Assembly: GCA_022702705.1 (NCBI GenBank)
Contig: CM040421.1
Span: forward strand, 77,556,121 to 77,620,120
DNA: 64,000 nucleotides
Source: Papilionanthe hookeriana x Papilionanthe teres
Taxonomy: Eukaryota; Streptophyta; Magnoliopsida; Asparagales; Orchidaceae
Direction: 5' to 3'
How positions within the stretch are numbered: the first letter of the stretch is position 1; every line of letters begins with the position of its first letter. Under the pieces are notes generated by a model. That model worked only from the letters and a program-made list of their open reading frames with translations, was not told the DNA's origin and ran no database searches. This document shows, piece by piece, positions 9,963 through 21,235 of this stretch. The translations under genes were made by a program, and so were the position numbers.

Positions 9963-10433
9963 GGTTGCATCCCACAAAGAGCTTGGTTTAATGTCGTCTG
10001 CTCGACCTAATTGATTGAATTAATCGGTAGACTCAACTCGTAAGCCTCTTTGTAATTTAATTTCATTTCTCCCATATAAGTCTTCAGTCTTAATCCGTTA
10101 ACTTTAAATACTTTTCCAATTTTGGGATCTTTAATATCCACAGCTCCATAAGGGTATACTTTCTCAATTATAAATGCTCCCATCTATTTAGATTTTAATT
10201 TTCCAGGAAAAAAGTTTTAAACAAGCATTAAATAATAATACTTCTTGTCCAAGCTCAAATATTTTCCTTGAAATCACTTTGTCATGCAATTTCTTCATTC
10301 TTTCCTTATAAATTCTTGCATTTTCATAAGACTCGTTTCTTATCTCTTCCATTTCATTTAGTTGTAATAATCATTTTTCTCCTACAGTATTCAAATTATA
10401 ATTGAACTCCTTTATCACTCAATAAGCTTTATG
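9963..10433 (-). pseudogene. C-terminal end of the pol polyprotein, element 1
   Basis: Downstream of a stop at 10434 the pol frame continues with several stops: EFNYNLNTVGEKWLLQLNEM, IYKERMKKLHDKVISRK, FELGQEVLLF, LKLFPGKLKSK, YPYGAVDIKDP, KVFKVNGLRLK and SSLWDATH. These match 51660-52110 in element 2. It is the integrase C-terminal beta-barrel region that contacts DNA, followed by the short Athila tail. Confidence 0.75.
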
Positions 10434-11396
10434 TTAAAGTTCAACAGGTAAGTGACAATATTTACCATAAATTAACCGATAAGGTGACATTCCGATAGGT
10501 GTCTTATAAGCTGTTCTATGAGCCCATAATGCTGAATCAAGTCTATCAACCCAGTCAGTTCTTTTAGGATTAACAATCTTCTCTAATATTCTTTTAATTT
10601 CTCTGTTTGATACTTCAGCCATTTCACTTGTTTGAGGATGATAAGAAGTTGCAATTCTATGTTTAATTCCGAATTTTTCCAGCAATGATTGAATTCTTAT
10701 ATTTCTGAAATGACTTCCCCCATCTGTGATAATTTTCCTAGGCATTCCAAATCTTGTAAAAATCATTTTCTTTAGAAATTTCAATACACTTTTGGAATCA
10801 CAATTAGGTAAAGCTACAGCTTCAATCCACTTTGAAACGTAATCAACTGCAAATAGAATATATTTTTTTCCAGATGATGGTATGAAAGGTCCCATAAAGT
10901 CTAAACCCCATACATCAAAAATTTCGATTTCTAATATAAAGTTTAGAGGCATTTCATCTTTTCTGGATATATTTCCCATTCTTTGACATTGATCACAAGT
11001 TTTCACATAATGTCCAACATCTTTAAATAAGATAGGCCAATAAAATTCAGAATTTAACATTTTAAATGTGGTTTTCTCCACTCCAAAGTGTCATCCAAAT
11101 TCAGAAAAGTGACATTTTTAAATTATTGCAAAAGTTTCTTCATATGGTACACATCTTCGAATTACAGAATCTCTTCCTATTTTAAATAAATGAGGATTTT
11201 CCCAAATATATGATTTACAATCATTCTTGAATTTCTTAATATATTTGTTATTCATCTCATAAGGTAAAATATTGCTAACCAAATAGTTAACTATATCAGC
11301 ATACCAGTGCATTTGCAATCCTTGAATGACATATAATTGTTCATCAGGAAATTTGTCATCTATATTTTCTTCATAATTCTTTTCTTTATTAGTTTA
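10434..11396 (-). pseudogene. Integrase domain of element 1
   Basis: The zinc-binding part is around 11110-11000, with HFG, then CDQC at about residue 30 of the 215-residue open piece 11081-10434; a stop at about 11091 interrupts it just before HFG. The catalytic core is intact in sequence: GLDFMGPF (first Asp), ITDGGSHF (second Asp) and EVSNREIKRILEK (Glu), the D,D(35)E triad. The core ends with TPIGMSPYRLIYGK. It would cut host DNA and join the cDNA ends. The upstream linker (11318-11118) carries the end of RNase H. The core piece is the best preserved part of element 1. Confidence 0.85.
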
Positions 11397-11858
11397 AATT
11401 CTTGATAAATGATCAACAATTTGGTTGTCAGTTCCTTTCTTATTTACTATTTCAAAATTAAATTCTTGTAAAAGTAAAACCCATCTGATCAATCTTGGTT
11501 CAGTATCTTTTTTAGACATTAAATATTTAATTGCAGAATGATCAGTATGTATGTTACATTTCGGTCCAAGAAGATATGGTCTAAATTTATTAAAGGCATA
11601 TACTATTGATAACAGCTCTTTTTCAGTAGTAGTGTAATTTATTTAAGTTTCCTTTAAAGTTTTGCTAGCATAATATATAACTTTAAAAATTTTCTCATAT
11701 TTTTGTCCTAATAAAGCTCCGATTGCATAATCACTTGCATCGCATATTAATTCAAAAATTTTATTCCAATCAAGTGCAACAATGATAGGTGCAGTGATTA
11801 ATTTTTCTTTTAAAATATTAAACACATTGAGATAATCTTCATTAAATTCAAATTTAGC
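11397..11858 (-). pseudogene. RNase H domain of element 1
   Basis: Pieces 11825-11643 and 11642-11400 are joined across one stop. FELICDASDYAIGALLGQ carries the first Asp, TTTEKELLSIVYAF the Glu, and NIHTDHSAIKYLM the next Asp. LIRWVLLLQEF and NKKGTDNQIVDHLSR close the domain with the last Asp. It would degrade the RNA strand of the RNA/DNA hybrid. Catalytic residues are visible, but the frame is broken. Confidence 0.8.
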
Positions 11859-12733
11859 TTATTTTTCTAATAAATGGCAAAGAGGTTTAGCAATTTTAGA
11901 AAAATCCTTTATGTATCTTCTATAAAATCCAGCATGACCCAGAAAACTTCTCACATCAGTAACGGTAGTAGGTGGTTGAAGTTTAGCAATAATTTTCACT
12001 TTTTCCTGATCAACTTCCATCCCTATTTGTGAAAATTTATGTCTAAGTATAATTCCTTCTATGACCATAAATTGACATTTTTCCCAGTTTAGAACTAAAT
12101 TTGTTTCTTCACATTTTTTAGAACTTTCATTATATTTTTCAAGCAAGATTCAAAAGAAGTTCCAAAAACTGAAAAATCGACCATAAATACTTCAATTCCT
12201 TTATCAATCTAATCACAGAATATTGACATCATACATCTTTGAAAAGTTGCAGGTGCATTGCATAAACTGAAAGGCATTCTTCTAAAGGCAAATGTTCCTT
12301 AAGGACTTGTAAATGTTGTATTCTCTTGGTCCTCAGGAGCAACGGGTAATTGATGATAACCAGAATATCCATCCAGAAAATAGAAATATGAGTGTCAAGC
12401 TAGTTTATCCAGCATTTGATCCAAGAAAGGTAAAGGAAAATGATCCTTTATAGTGGCTTTGTTTAATTTTTGATAGTCAATACAAATTTGCCAACCTGTA
12501 ACTTGTCTTGTTGAGATTAATTCATTTTTTTCATTAACAATGACAGTTACTCCTCCTTTCTTCGGAACACAATGAATAGGACATACCCATTGGCTATCCG
12601 AAATAGGATAAATAATTCCAACATCTAACCATTTCAAAATATCTTTCTTAACAACCTCTTTCATAATTGGGTTTAATCTTCTTTGGGGTTCAATAGTGGG
12701 TTTACATTGCTCTTCCATTAAAATCCTATGCAT
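11859..12733 (-). pseudogene. Reverse transcriptase domain of element 1 (active site FMVD)
   Basis: Fingers: KWLDVGIIYPISDSQWV, PKKGGVT and QICIDYQKLNKATIKDHFPL (12733-12395). Palm: GYHQ, then RRMPFSLCNAPATFQRCM, then IEVFMVDFSVFG near 12185. Thumb: CQFMVIEGIILRHK and SFLGHAGFYRRYI (12146-11859). The usual [YF]xDD box is FMDD in element 2. Here the first aspartate codon GAT reads GTC, giving FMVD, which would abolish metal binding. Stops at about 12396 and 12150 also break the frame. It would otherwise copy the element RNA into DNA. Confidence 0.85.
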
Positions 12734-12838
12734 ACGTATCGAAGGGCTTATTCCTTTTATATCTGCAATAGTCCAACCATAAGCTTTCTTATAATTCTTC
12801 AGAACTCCTATTAATTTTTTTTCTTGATCTTTGCTTAA

Positions 12839-13768
12839 TTATGAAGATATAGTTACAGGTAAAGTTAATGAATTTCCAAGAAATGCACACTTTAAATGTG
12901 CAGGTAACATTTTTAATCTCATTTTAGGGGCTTTTTCAATTGAGGGTAAAAGTATATCATTTTTAGTTGTGTCTAAAATTTTCCAATTTTCATGAATATA
13001 ATGAGTTTCTTCAGATAAATTCTCTTCATTTAATTTTTTAATTTCTTCATTTAATGACTCATTATATAACATAAATTCTTTATCTTTATCATCAGAAATG
13101 ACCTTACATTTTTCTTGATAATGCTTTTCAATTATATAATAAAAAATATCCATCCGATAGCATTTTTCTTTATCAGGATACCTCATTGACTTCAAAACAT
13201 GAAATGTTATCTTTTGATCTTTAACTCTCATCTTTAATTCTCCTTTTTGCACATCAATCATAGGTCGTCCGGTAGCTAGAAAAGGTCTTCCTAAAATGAT
13301 AGGTATTTCTTTATTTTCTTCTATATCTAGAATAATGAAATCCACAGGGAAGATAAATTTATCTACCTTAATAAGAACATCTTCTATAACTCAATTAGGA
13401 TAAGTGATCGATCGATCAGCTAACTGAAGGGTTACAGTGGTAGGAGAAATCTCTCCTAAATATAACCTTCGAAAGATTGAAAATGGCATGAGATTAATAC
13501 TAGCTTCTAAATCACATATGGCTTTTCCACAGAATTTTTCTCCAAAAGCACATGGTATAGGAAAACTTCCAGGATATTTAAGTTTCTGAGGTAATTTCTT
13601 CTGAATTATTACAATACATTTTTCACTTAATGCAATAGTTTCATAAGCTTCAAATTTTCTCTTCTTACTTAAAATTTCCTTCATAAATTTTGCATAGCTT
13701 GGCATTTGCTCCAAAGCTTCATCAAAAAGAATGTTGATGGTAAGTTTCTTAAAAATTTCAAAGAACAT
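12839..13768 (-). pseudogene. Aspartic protease and protease-RT linker of element 1
   Basis: 13768-13391 reads from the gag-pol linker (SYAKFMKEIL, ALSEKCIVII) into GSFPIPCAFGEKFCGKAICD and LEASINLMPF. The aspartic protease signature should be D-L-G-A. Here the glycine is glutamate (DLEAS), which should prevent folding of the active loop. After a stop at about 13391 the frame resumes: MDFIILDIEENKEIPIILGR, PFLATG (the second, structural part of the fold), GELKMRV. The linker ends with APKMRLKMLPAHLKCAFLGN and SLTLPVTISS at 12839. Confidence 0.8.
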
Positions 13769-13797
13769 AGAAAATTGATGGTCAAGCTTCTGCTATT

Positions 13798-15219
13798 TTA
13801 GTCTTTGAGGAAAAGTGGTGGTGGTCTTTCAACTTCCACTTCAATAGGTACTACAGTTTGATCTTTACTTGGAGAAAAGGTATATTTAGGTTTTTCAATC
13901 TCTTCAACTTCTTTCTCTTTTTCACTCTCATTCCGTGTTTTCTCTTTTAATTCCTTTCTACTTCTGAGTTGTACAGCTTTTGCTTGTTCATGTTCTTTTC
14001 CAGATTCTTTAAGATTAGTTTCGACATTGCTAGGCAGTGTTCCTTGAGGTCTGTAATTAATGAAATTATCGATTTCACCCATCTGATTCTCAATATTATG
14101 AATAACATTGTTTTGACTTTGTAGCTGATTGCTTAGTTGCAAGATCAATTCTTCAATATACATTTTTTTTGTTGATTGTTATAACTAGGATGGTAAGTTG
14201 GTATATAGTTTAAATTTCCTTGATTGTTCCAATTTGGATTAACTTGATTATTATTCCATTGTTAATGTCCATTACTCCAATTAAAATTAGGATGATTTTT
14301 CCAACCAGGATTATAATAATTAGCATAAGGGTTATTTGTTTTACTAGCAATAGCTTGCAAAGTTTCCATTTTATGAGAATCATCAGAATTTGCAGAATTA
14401 TCATTACTTACATAGGATATGTTAATAGCAAATTTATCTAATTTCTTAGTTATTGCAACCACTTGTGAAGCTAAAATAGAAAAGACTTCATTATCATAAG
14501 TACTGGCCATTCTTTTAGGATTAACCCTTTCAGAAGGCCATTGAAAATTATTATTAGCCAATTTTTCAATTAAAATGCAGGCTTCTTTAAATGTCTTAGC
14601 CATTAAAGAACCACCAGTAGCATCTATAATAGATCTAAGTGATCCAATAAATCCATTAAAAAATGTTTGAATAATTAACCAATCTGGTAAAGCATGATGA
14701 GCACATTTTCTTATTAGTTCCTTAAATCTTTCCCAAGCTTCATGAATTGTTTCTCCATCAAATTGCGTAAATGAAGTAATATCATTTCTCAATTTAGCAG
14801 TTTTAGAAGGAGAATAATATTTAACAAGGAATTTTTGTGTCATATCTGACCAAGTTTTAATAGAATAAGTTGCTAATTAATTAAGCCACATCTTTGCTTT
14901 ATCTTTTACGGAAAAAGGAAAGAGTCTAAGCCTAATAGCATCATCGTAAACATTATTATATTTAAAGGTAGCACAAAGTTCTAAAAAACTAGCAAGGTGT
15001 AAATTTCGATCCTCAATAAGTGTTCCTCCAAATTGATTATTTTGAACCATTCGAATAATAGAAGGTTTAAGCTCAAAAGAATTAAGCATCTACAGACGAC
15101 ATTTGAATACTAACATGAAGTTCATCGACCGTAGGGTTCGCATATTCCCTTAATGGTTTATAAATATTTTATTCATTAATTTCGATTGGATTTTGATTAT
15201 TGTTATGTAAGTTAGCCAT
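13798..15219 (-). pseudogene. Gag polyprotein of element 1
   Basis: ATG at 15219 (MANLHNNN..), chosen because element 2 starts with MANIPENENIHQQRPLRDYA at the matching place. The frame has a stop in the first 20 codons, a one-base shift before NSFELKP, a stop after KAKMWLN (14877), and another near 14262. Core gag motifs remain: LHLASFLELCATFKYNN, AIRLRLFPFSVKDKAKMWLN, SKTAKLRNDITSFTQFDGET, EAWERFKELIRKC, LIIQTFFNGF and GGSLMAKTF. A spacer with NNPYANYYNPGWKNHPNFNW follows, then a glutamine-rich helical stretch (14163-14040) and a basic tail. No CCHC zinc knuckle is visible. Confidence 0.88.
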
Positions 15220-15249
15220 TTCTTGATGTTTTGAAATTTGTTTCCCTTT

Positions 15250-15321
15250 TTAAATTCCTTTAATTGTTCTTTCTAATTCTGAATCAAAAGGTATTAATCC
15301 TTCAGATCCAGAACAACACAT
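15250..15321 (-). CDS. Short upstream ORF between PBS and gag, element 1
   Basis: 23 codons from the ATG at 15321, ending 30 bp before the gag ATG. Its second half reads LIPFDSELERTIKGI. Element 2 has LIPYDSELERTIKRI in an ORF at the matching place (46731-46820), although the flanking DNA has diverged. That pattern points to selection on the peptide. In some Athila relatives I recall a similar LIP-D-E-ERT motif near the gag N-terminus, so it may be a detached gag exon rather than an independent peptide. Confidence 0.5.
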   Translation of the reverse strand: MCCSGSEGLIPFDSELERTIKGI

Positions 15322-15410
15322 AAAAATTAAAATATTTTTGTTTTGTTTTTGTTTTGTTTTTTTTATATTTTTCTCATCTTTCTTTTTACTTTTTATTCTA
15401 TTTTAACCTA

Positions 15411-15428
15411 TCCCCGGCATCAATGCCA
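15411..15428 (-). other. Primer binding site of element 1 (tRNA-Asp type, mutated)
   Basis: On the minus strand TGGCATTGATGCCGGGGA begins seven bases after the LTR end. Element 2 has TGGCGCCGTTGCCGGGGA, the Athila tRNA-Asp PBS. The outer parts match and the middle differs at about four positions. Confidence 0.85.
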
Positions 15429-15434
15429 AAAACT

Positions 15435-17072
15435 TGATGCGAAGCCACTTTATATATGTTTTTAAATACAAGAATTTGATACCACTTTTTAAAATATTTA
15501 ATTCCTGGCAAATGGCATCAAAAGCTTAATGTTCAATGTTTACTTTTACTTATGAATTTAAATTTAGATTTTAAAATAATTATTGTTAAAGTCAAAATTT
15601 TAAATGCAAGTATACGTATCGTTCAAGTAATATAGGGCAAGTATAAAAATGACTTTTTCCTTTTCAACTAATCCAAGATTTTTAGAATAATTATCTTTTG
15701 TGGGGAATTTAGATTATGGTATTGTGCCAAATAGAAGCATTCCTATTGCTTACCCTTTGGTTCAGGAGCAAAGAACATTGACTAATCTATAGATCGGTTC
15801 AGGATGTTTTATTAGTAGAATGGGTTAATCTAGGCTCACACTACTAGATGTCCAAGGTTGGCTATGGTCGGCCCTACCAGGTGACCCGTTCCCTTTCTAT
15901 AAACCAAATTATTAGAATTTAGTCTGTCACTCTAAAAACTAATTAATTTTATGCCCAATAAATAATATCTTCCTATTTATTTGCACTAAACCTTGAATAA
16001 CCCGCATAAAGCCTTTGACTACACAAGGATTCATGTGATATCTACTAGTTAAGAATTTATCTCCGCATAAGTCTCAAAATTCTTCAACACGTTTTAACAA
16101 TTTAAATGACCAATTTAAAAAGTAAACTAAGATAAGGTATTAATATCATCACAATGTTTTAAATATTTTAAATTTATTTCTCCTACAAAGTTTAATTAAT
16201 TTATTTTCTTTTCATAGTTGAAAGGAGAAAGATAACTAACTACTCAGAACACATTGAAATCACACAACAAAATATATTTATAAAACTTTGAACCATAGTA
16301 CAAATACTTATTTGAAATGTTCCTTCAAGTGATCCGCCGACTTCTACTGACTCCAAAGCAGTGATGAAAGACTCCAACAGCAACAACATACAATAAATAC
16401 TCAAAATAAACTCACTAGATACAAAGTAAAGTGGCATCATAAGTGTGGAAGAGACTAAAAACTAGAGGGGGAGAGAAGATGCTAAAAGGGAGGCGCTTTT
16501 CTCTGTAGAATGGGCTCCTATTTATAGAGCTCTGAATTTGATCAGGGGTTGCTTAAGGCACCTATTCAAAATTCATCCAAATTCAATGCATCTTCTAGAA
16601 GGTAACTGTCGTGCCTAGGTGCCGGGATCTGGTGCCTAGGTGTCGGACTCCGTGACCAGGTCTTCGCACGTCTTCACTTTGGATCACACCTCTTCATGAT
16701 TAAAACCTTTTCCTTGTGTCCAAATGCATTGTATCACATGTCCTATATATTAAAAGTAACTTCTAGTCTTCTAGAAGCTCCAATAACTGCTTAACTCCGT
16801 CAAAACAACTCCCTAAAATCATCAAAAATCTTAACAGTGTCTGTATTGAGTTGACACATAGGCGCCGGATTTTGGCGCCTAGGCACCAGGCCAATATTTC
16901 CAATATTTTGCTCCATAAGCTCCATTTTGCTCCTTTTCCTTCTTTGTCTTTCTTGAACCCTTTTTTAATCATCTACATCCAGAAACATGAAAATACCTTT
17001 CATTAAAGCATAATATCCTTAAGAATTGAATCATAAATAAGGCATAAAAATGATTATTTTTTAGGTTGATCA
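15435..17072 (-). mobile_element. 5' LTR of Athila element 1
   Basis: 1638 bp from TGATCA (minus-strand start at 17072) to GCATCA at 15435, next to the PBS. It lacks about 225 bp near 15634 that the 3' LTR retains. The deletion joins AGGGC directly to AAGTATAAAAATGAC, and so removes the conserved U5 block and the start of the array-like AT stretch. TATA at 16518-16527. The palindrome pairs at 16611-16644 and 16858-16887 have partly decayed (GGTGCCTAGGTGTC, GGCGCCTAGGCACC), changes of the C-to-T type. Confidence 0.9.
16518..16527 (-). promoter_or_regulatory. LTR TATA box, element 1 5' LTR
   Basis: CTATAAATAG on the minus strand, embedded in the same GAGCTCTATAAATAGGAGCC context as in the 3' LTR. 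This would be the promoter of the genomic transcript. Confidence 0.7.
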
Positions 17073-17077
17073 GCGTG
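17073..17077. repeat. Target-site duplication of Athila element 1, right copy
   Basis: GCGTG directly after TGATCA, compared with GCGTT at 3877-3881. Confidence 0.6.
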
Positions 17078-17480
17078 CGAAGGCTGAAACTCCAGATTTC
17101 ACTTAAAAACTGCAAAATCCGGACAATTAAAACCATTATTACCTCTTTTGGTCTTCTTTTACCTCTAGCCTTGGCTGGAACTCGAATTTGAGGCGATTTA
17201 AAGAGGAAAAGAACTTGGATCTCATCTTAAACTTTAATTTTTTTTATTTTCACAATAGATTTTTCCTACATTTTAAAAATCTGAATTTTTAAAGTTTTTG
17301 GAGAAAACTTTATGAGAATCCATGATGGAAAGTTCTCACCTATTAGAATGATCTTTGGAGTCTACTAAATTGTTATCTTTGAATTTATTTGAGCTTATTT
17401 ACTCTTTTATAGAACTTACCATGGCTCCAAGAATGAGTAAATTATCTATCATCTATCCTTAAGTAAATTATTGAAGATTC
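17078..17480 (+). mobile_element. Older Athila fragment, right half (leader and start of a 3' ORF)
   Basis: 17160-17450 matches 54300-54600 of element 2 in order: GATTCGAGGCGATTT-like, CACAATAGATTTTTCCTACATT against CACCATGGATTTCTTCTACATT, GGAGAAAA, then the ORF start ATGGCTCCAAGAATGAG at 17421 against ATGGCTCCACGACAAAAG at 54573. It is the continuation of 3611-3881 across the element 1 insertion. The ORF is truncated after about a dozen codons. Confidence 0.65.
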
Positions 17481-18668
17481 ACCTAGGTTAGAGGACCTCT
17501 ATGAACAATTTTTATGAATTTTTTAATTATATTTTAATTTTTACAATCCTGTTTGGATGATTTTAATGAATAAACTAATATAAAATACATTTTTATTTTA
17601 AAATTTTATTTTTATATTTTTCAAGAGTCTCTTTGATATTTATTTTTGAAAAATAAAATATTTATTTTTAAGCATAATTTTATTTTTCTTAGGTGCCACT
17701 AGTCACAAGGAACACTCTAAATTACTTTTTATGTTTTTCTGATTTTTCTTTTAATTTATATAATTATTTAAAGAAAAAATTCAAATTTTCTTGGAAAATT
17801 TATTTTTACATCAAAAATTAATTTTATGCCTTTGAAATTTATATAAGAGTCTCCTAAGTTGATTAGCCTCCATTTGGCCCAATTTGGTGAATTTTTGAAT
17901 TATTTTGTATTTTTCAAATTTTTAATGATTCTCTTAATTTTAAAATAGAAAAATATGATTTAAATTTTTATAACTTGATTTTTATTTTTCCAAAGTTTCT
18001 CTGACCATAGTAAACCTACTAAACTAACTTACATAATTTTTTGACTTATATGTTAAATTTTATAATTTTTTTAAGAAAAATAAGGATAATTTACCTTGAA
18101 ATTTTGGTTTTCTAATGTTAGATATGCTCTTTGATCCTAGAAAATTAGAGAACATCTCTAAGCATGTAAGAAATAAGCCCCCAGAATTTCACATTTTTAT
18201 AAATTAAAATTTTATAACTTAAATAATCTTATGAGTATCTAATTAATTTAAAAATAAATATAAAGAAAATATTTTTAATTTTTTTTCAAACTTAGTCTCC
18301 TTTGTTCACTGAGCATAGAGGTATTTTTAATTTATTTTTAAGGATTTTTCTACACCAAGTTATGGATTTTTGAAGTTTTTGAATTATTTTAAATAAAAAT
18401 AGCCCGATTTTCCTACTTATTCATGCAGCGCAATGTCATCCTCAGTAGCTTCAAAGTTGTGTGTGCACTCTTCTATTCGATGCTGCGTTGTGAGTCAATA
18501 GCAATGCATCTCACCTTTACCGCTTCATCTCCTCATTTGGCTTCATCTGATTCATCTGTTCGATACACGCACGACCCAATGGCTCCTGGTCATTGTCGGC
18601 ATATTTTTAGGTTGTGTTTTGAAAAGGTGGTCGCCAACAGAAGTTGTCGGTGGATTTTTAATTTAATT

Positions 18669-18671
<3 letters not shown>
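17481..18671 (+). repeat. Long-LTR-like segment, copy 1
   Basis: AT-rich, noncoding, and parallel to 21700-23200. Shared landmarks are GAACAATTTTTATGAATTTTTTAATTATATTTTA near the start, TTTGTTCACTGAGCA at 18303 (22858 in copy 2), and a terminal block at 18420-18660 that is a CpG-depleted version of 22980-23180. An 82-codon ORF in 18423-18671 is a product of that block and is not credible as a gene. Confidence 0.6.

Positions 18672-18744
<73 letters not shown>
18672..18744. repeat. (AT)n microsatellite
   Basis: About 36 uninterrupted AT repeats. It may mark a junction between two repeat copies. Confidence 0.97.
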
Positions 18745-18748
<4 letters not shown>

Positions 18749-20819
18749 AGAAAGTAGCATTTGAATTTGAAAGTAATTTTAAGTTTGAAAATTTTAAGAT
18801 ATGAAATCAAACCGATCTCACATCCCAAATAGTTTATATAAACGAGCACCCCACCACAAACCGTATATCTATCCCGAAGGATAAACACACTATTTGATGA
18901 TGGGGCTCGGTTAAATAAACTAGAAGATTTGTGACATCCGTTTAGTCTGCGAACCAATTTTATAAGGCGACATGTTCCCCTGCTTAATATAAATGAATTA
19001 AGCAGGGTTTATATTACCTGGGTTCTTAAATTTCCCTATAAGGGAAAGCCCCTATAGTTAATTACATCCTAAGTGACAGGAATCACTTAAGAAAACTCTC
19101 GATAATGATCAGTGGTTTTGCTCTCAAGAATTTCAAAGTTTAATGTTTTCAAAGGATTGAGTTTTAGAAATTTCAATAGGGAATGACTCAAATTTGGAAC
19201 AGTTATTTCAAGAATCCAAAGGACGAGAAGTAGGAGAAGCTGAGGATCCAAGAGGAATCATGGCAACGTCCCAAACTATCCTATTGTTTGGCTTATATTT
19301 GAGAATTTACTTATTGTTTCAATCTTGCCAATTTTAATTAATTAGGACTTATATTTGTATGACATGATCATACAAATAGCATCGAAGATATGAGGGTTTA
19401 TGTCGTACCGAATGACTACCTCGGAATCCTGAGACGAGTTAGGACATAATTTGCACAATATCATTATGCAAATGGCTATTGAAAATTTGAGGATTTATGT
19501 TGCACTAAGCAAACTACCTCAAAATACTATGGCTTTGTTATTTAAAACTAAAGAATAGTTTAGTTCGAGTAGATCCGAGTTTTGCTGATGACGATGGCCG
19601 TGCTGCCCATCATGCTCCGAGCTCCTTGTTGTTGCAGAGGTTTAGTTGTAGAAGGTGAAAATCAAGAGATGAGAAAAGTGTTTTGGTTTAGAAATCGTAA
19701 AGTCCAAATATTTTTTAATATTTTAATTAAAACAAATCTTAAAGTTGTTTAAACAGAACCGATTAAGATCCCACGGTTCCGTCATCCCGACACCGTTATT
19801 TTCATCGAATTCACTTAGTCCAGATGAATTTGCTAAACTCAACTGAATGAGTTCCACACTTTCATTTAGACCGTGAGAAATCCCATTAGCAACACGTGAG
19901 TTACATCATCCGAGGTATTCTCGATCATTCAACGAGACGTTTTAATTTAGTTGTGATTGTAGTTTGTTGTTATGTTTGTGATTAAATTTTGTGTTGTTTT
20001 ATATTTTGGAATGTTGTGGCAGTGAATTTTATCTTGCAATGACTTTTAATTTAGTTTTGGTTTCAGTTCAAGGACTATCCTAAAGGTTTTGGTTTTCATG
20101 CAACAGTTTTATTTATCATGCAAGAAAAAGTAAAGTACAGTGCATGTAAGTAAATTGCAATAAAGTAAATCACAATAAAATAAAAGCGCACCTGGAGGGT
20201 CTTCCCGTCATCCCAAGCTGCACTTGAAACACATGTTAATGCATTTAAATATTTTGCAAGAAACACCTAGGTAAAGCTAAGGGAAAGGGTCTTGGTTGTC
20301 TACCAAATTCCTAATCCTATAACTAGTCATTTCTTATGACGTCTAGGTTCTTAGTTTGGTTTAAGGATGATTTTCTTCATCAAAGAACAACTAAATTCAA
20401 TTGTTCTTCTAAAACATCCTGTCATATCGAGGAAGTGCTTAAGACGAGTCCTAAACATCTTTTCAATATTTCTGGGATTTGTTTTGAGTCCAAGTAAATT
20501 TAATTGCACATGTGAATTAATCATCCAGGAATTTAGTTAAACTTTGTCACTTGCTCAGTGAACTTAGGTATTTGATTACTTGATGAATGAGGTGACATTT
20601 CACTTAATACTCTATTTAAGAGTTATAATAATTAAAGCCTTTAAGGGCAAGTTGGTTTATTGAGAATTTTAATCATTCTTAATTTAAGGTTCGAGTTAAT
20701 GGTTTCAAGTGTTTTAATTTAATTATGAGGTTTTAATTAATAATTTTAAGTTTGGAATAGTGTTCAAATTATTTTAGATTTAATTCTTAATGATTTCATT
20801 TAGGTTTGTTGTGAAATAA
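18745..20819 (+). mobile_element. Long-LTR-like head segment, third copy, with inserted or diverged middle
   Basis: Shared blocks with 39610-40290 and, inverted, with 2731-3610: AAGGCGACA near 18966, CCCTATAGTTAATTACATCCTAA at about 19050, and GACTATCCTAAAGGTTTTGG at about 20070. Between them 19190-19960 has no counterpart in the other copies. A two-unit tandem duplication of about 95-100 bp lies there (19347-19441 and 19442-19545), each with GAGG(G/A)TTTATGT and ACTACCTC. No gene recognised. Confidence 0.45.
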
Positions 20820-21235
20820 TTTAAATTTAATTTAATTCAATTTGATTTTAACTTAATTTAATTTAATTTAAATTTAATTTAAATTTATTTTTGATTTAAT
20901 TTTATTTAATTTTATTTAATTTTATTTAATTTTAATTTAATTTAATTTAATTTTAGTTTTAATTTAATTTAAATTTAATTTAATTTAATTTTAGTTTTAA
21001 TTTAATTTAACTTAATTTTAGTATTAATTTAATTTAATTTTAATTTTAATTTAACTTTAATTTTTAATTTAATTTTAAATTTAGTTTAATTTAAATTTTA
21101 TTTAATTTTAATTTAATTTTGATTGTTAATTTAATTTAATTTTGATTTTTAATTTAATTTTAATTTTTTAATTTAATTTTAGTTTTAATTTTAGTTTTAA
21201 TTTTAGTTTTAATTGTTAATTTTAATTGTTAAATT
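20820..21235. repeat. TTTAATTTAA low-complexity array
   Basis: Almost pure A and T in 5-10 bp steps (AATTTAATTT, TTTTAGTTTTAATT). It occupies the place taken by the 75-bp and 78-bp arrays in the other long-LTR-like copies. Confidence 0.9.

Larger units (their letters stand above)
3882..17072 (-). mobile_element. Athila-type Ty3/gypsy retrotransposon, element 1 (complete but inactive)
   Basis: A 13.2-kb element on the minus strand. In element order it has: 5' LTR (15435-17072), tRNA-Asp-type PBS, uORF, gag, protease, reverse transcriptase, RNase H, integrase, remnant of a first 3' ORF, second 3' ORF, hairpin, spare PPT, PPT and 3' LTR (3882-5744). Placing it in the Athila lineage rests on the PBS, the gag sequence, the DLxASINLMP protease and the plant-specific 3' ORF in the env position. 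Every ORF carries stops or frameshifts. The aspartic protease and RT active sites are altered (DLEAS, FMVD), so it cannot be autonomous. It is inserted into an older Athila fragment. Confidence 0.92.

Noticed and set aside
18658..18957. 99-codon minus-strand ORF
   Set aside because: Its C-terminal third is translated (AT)n microsatellite.
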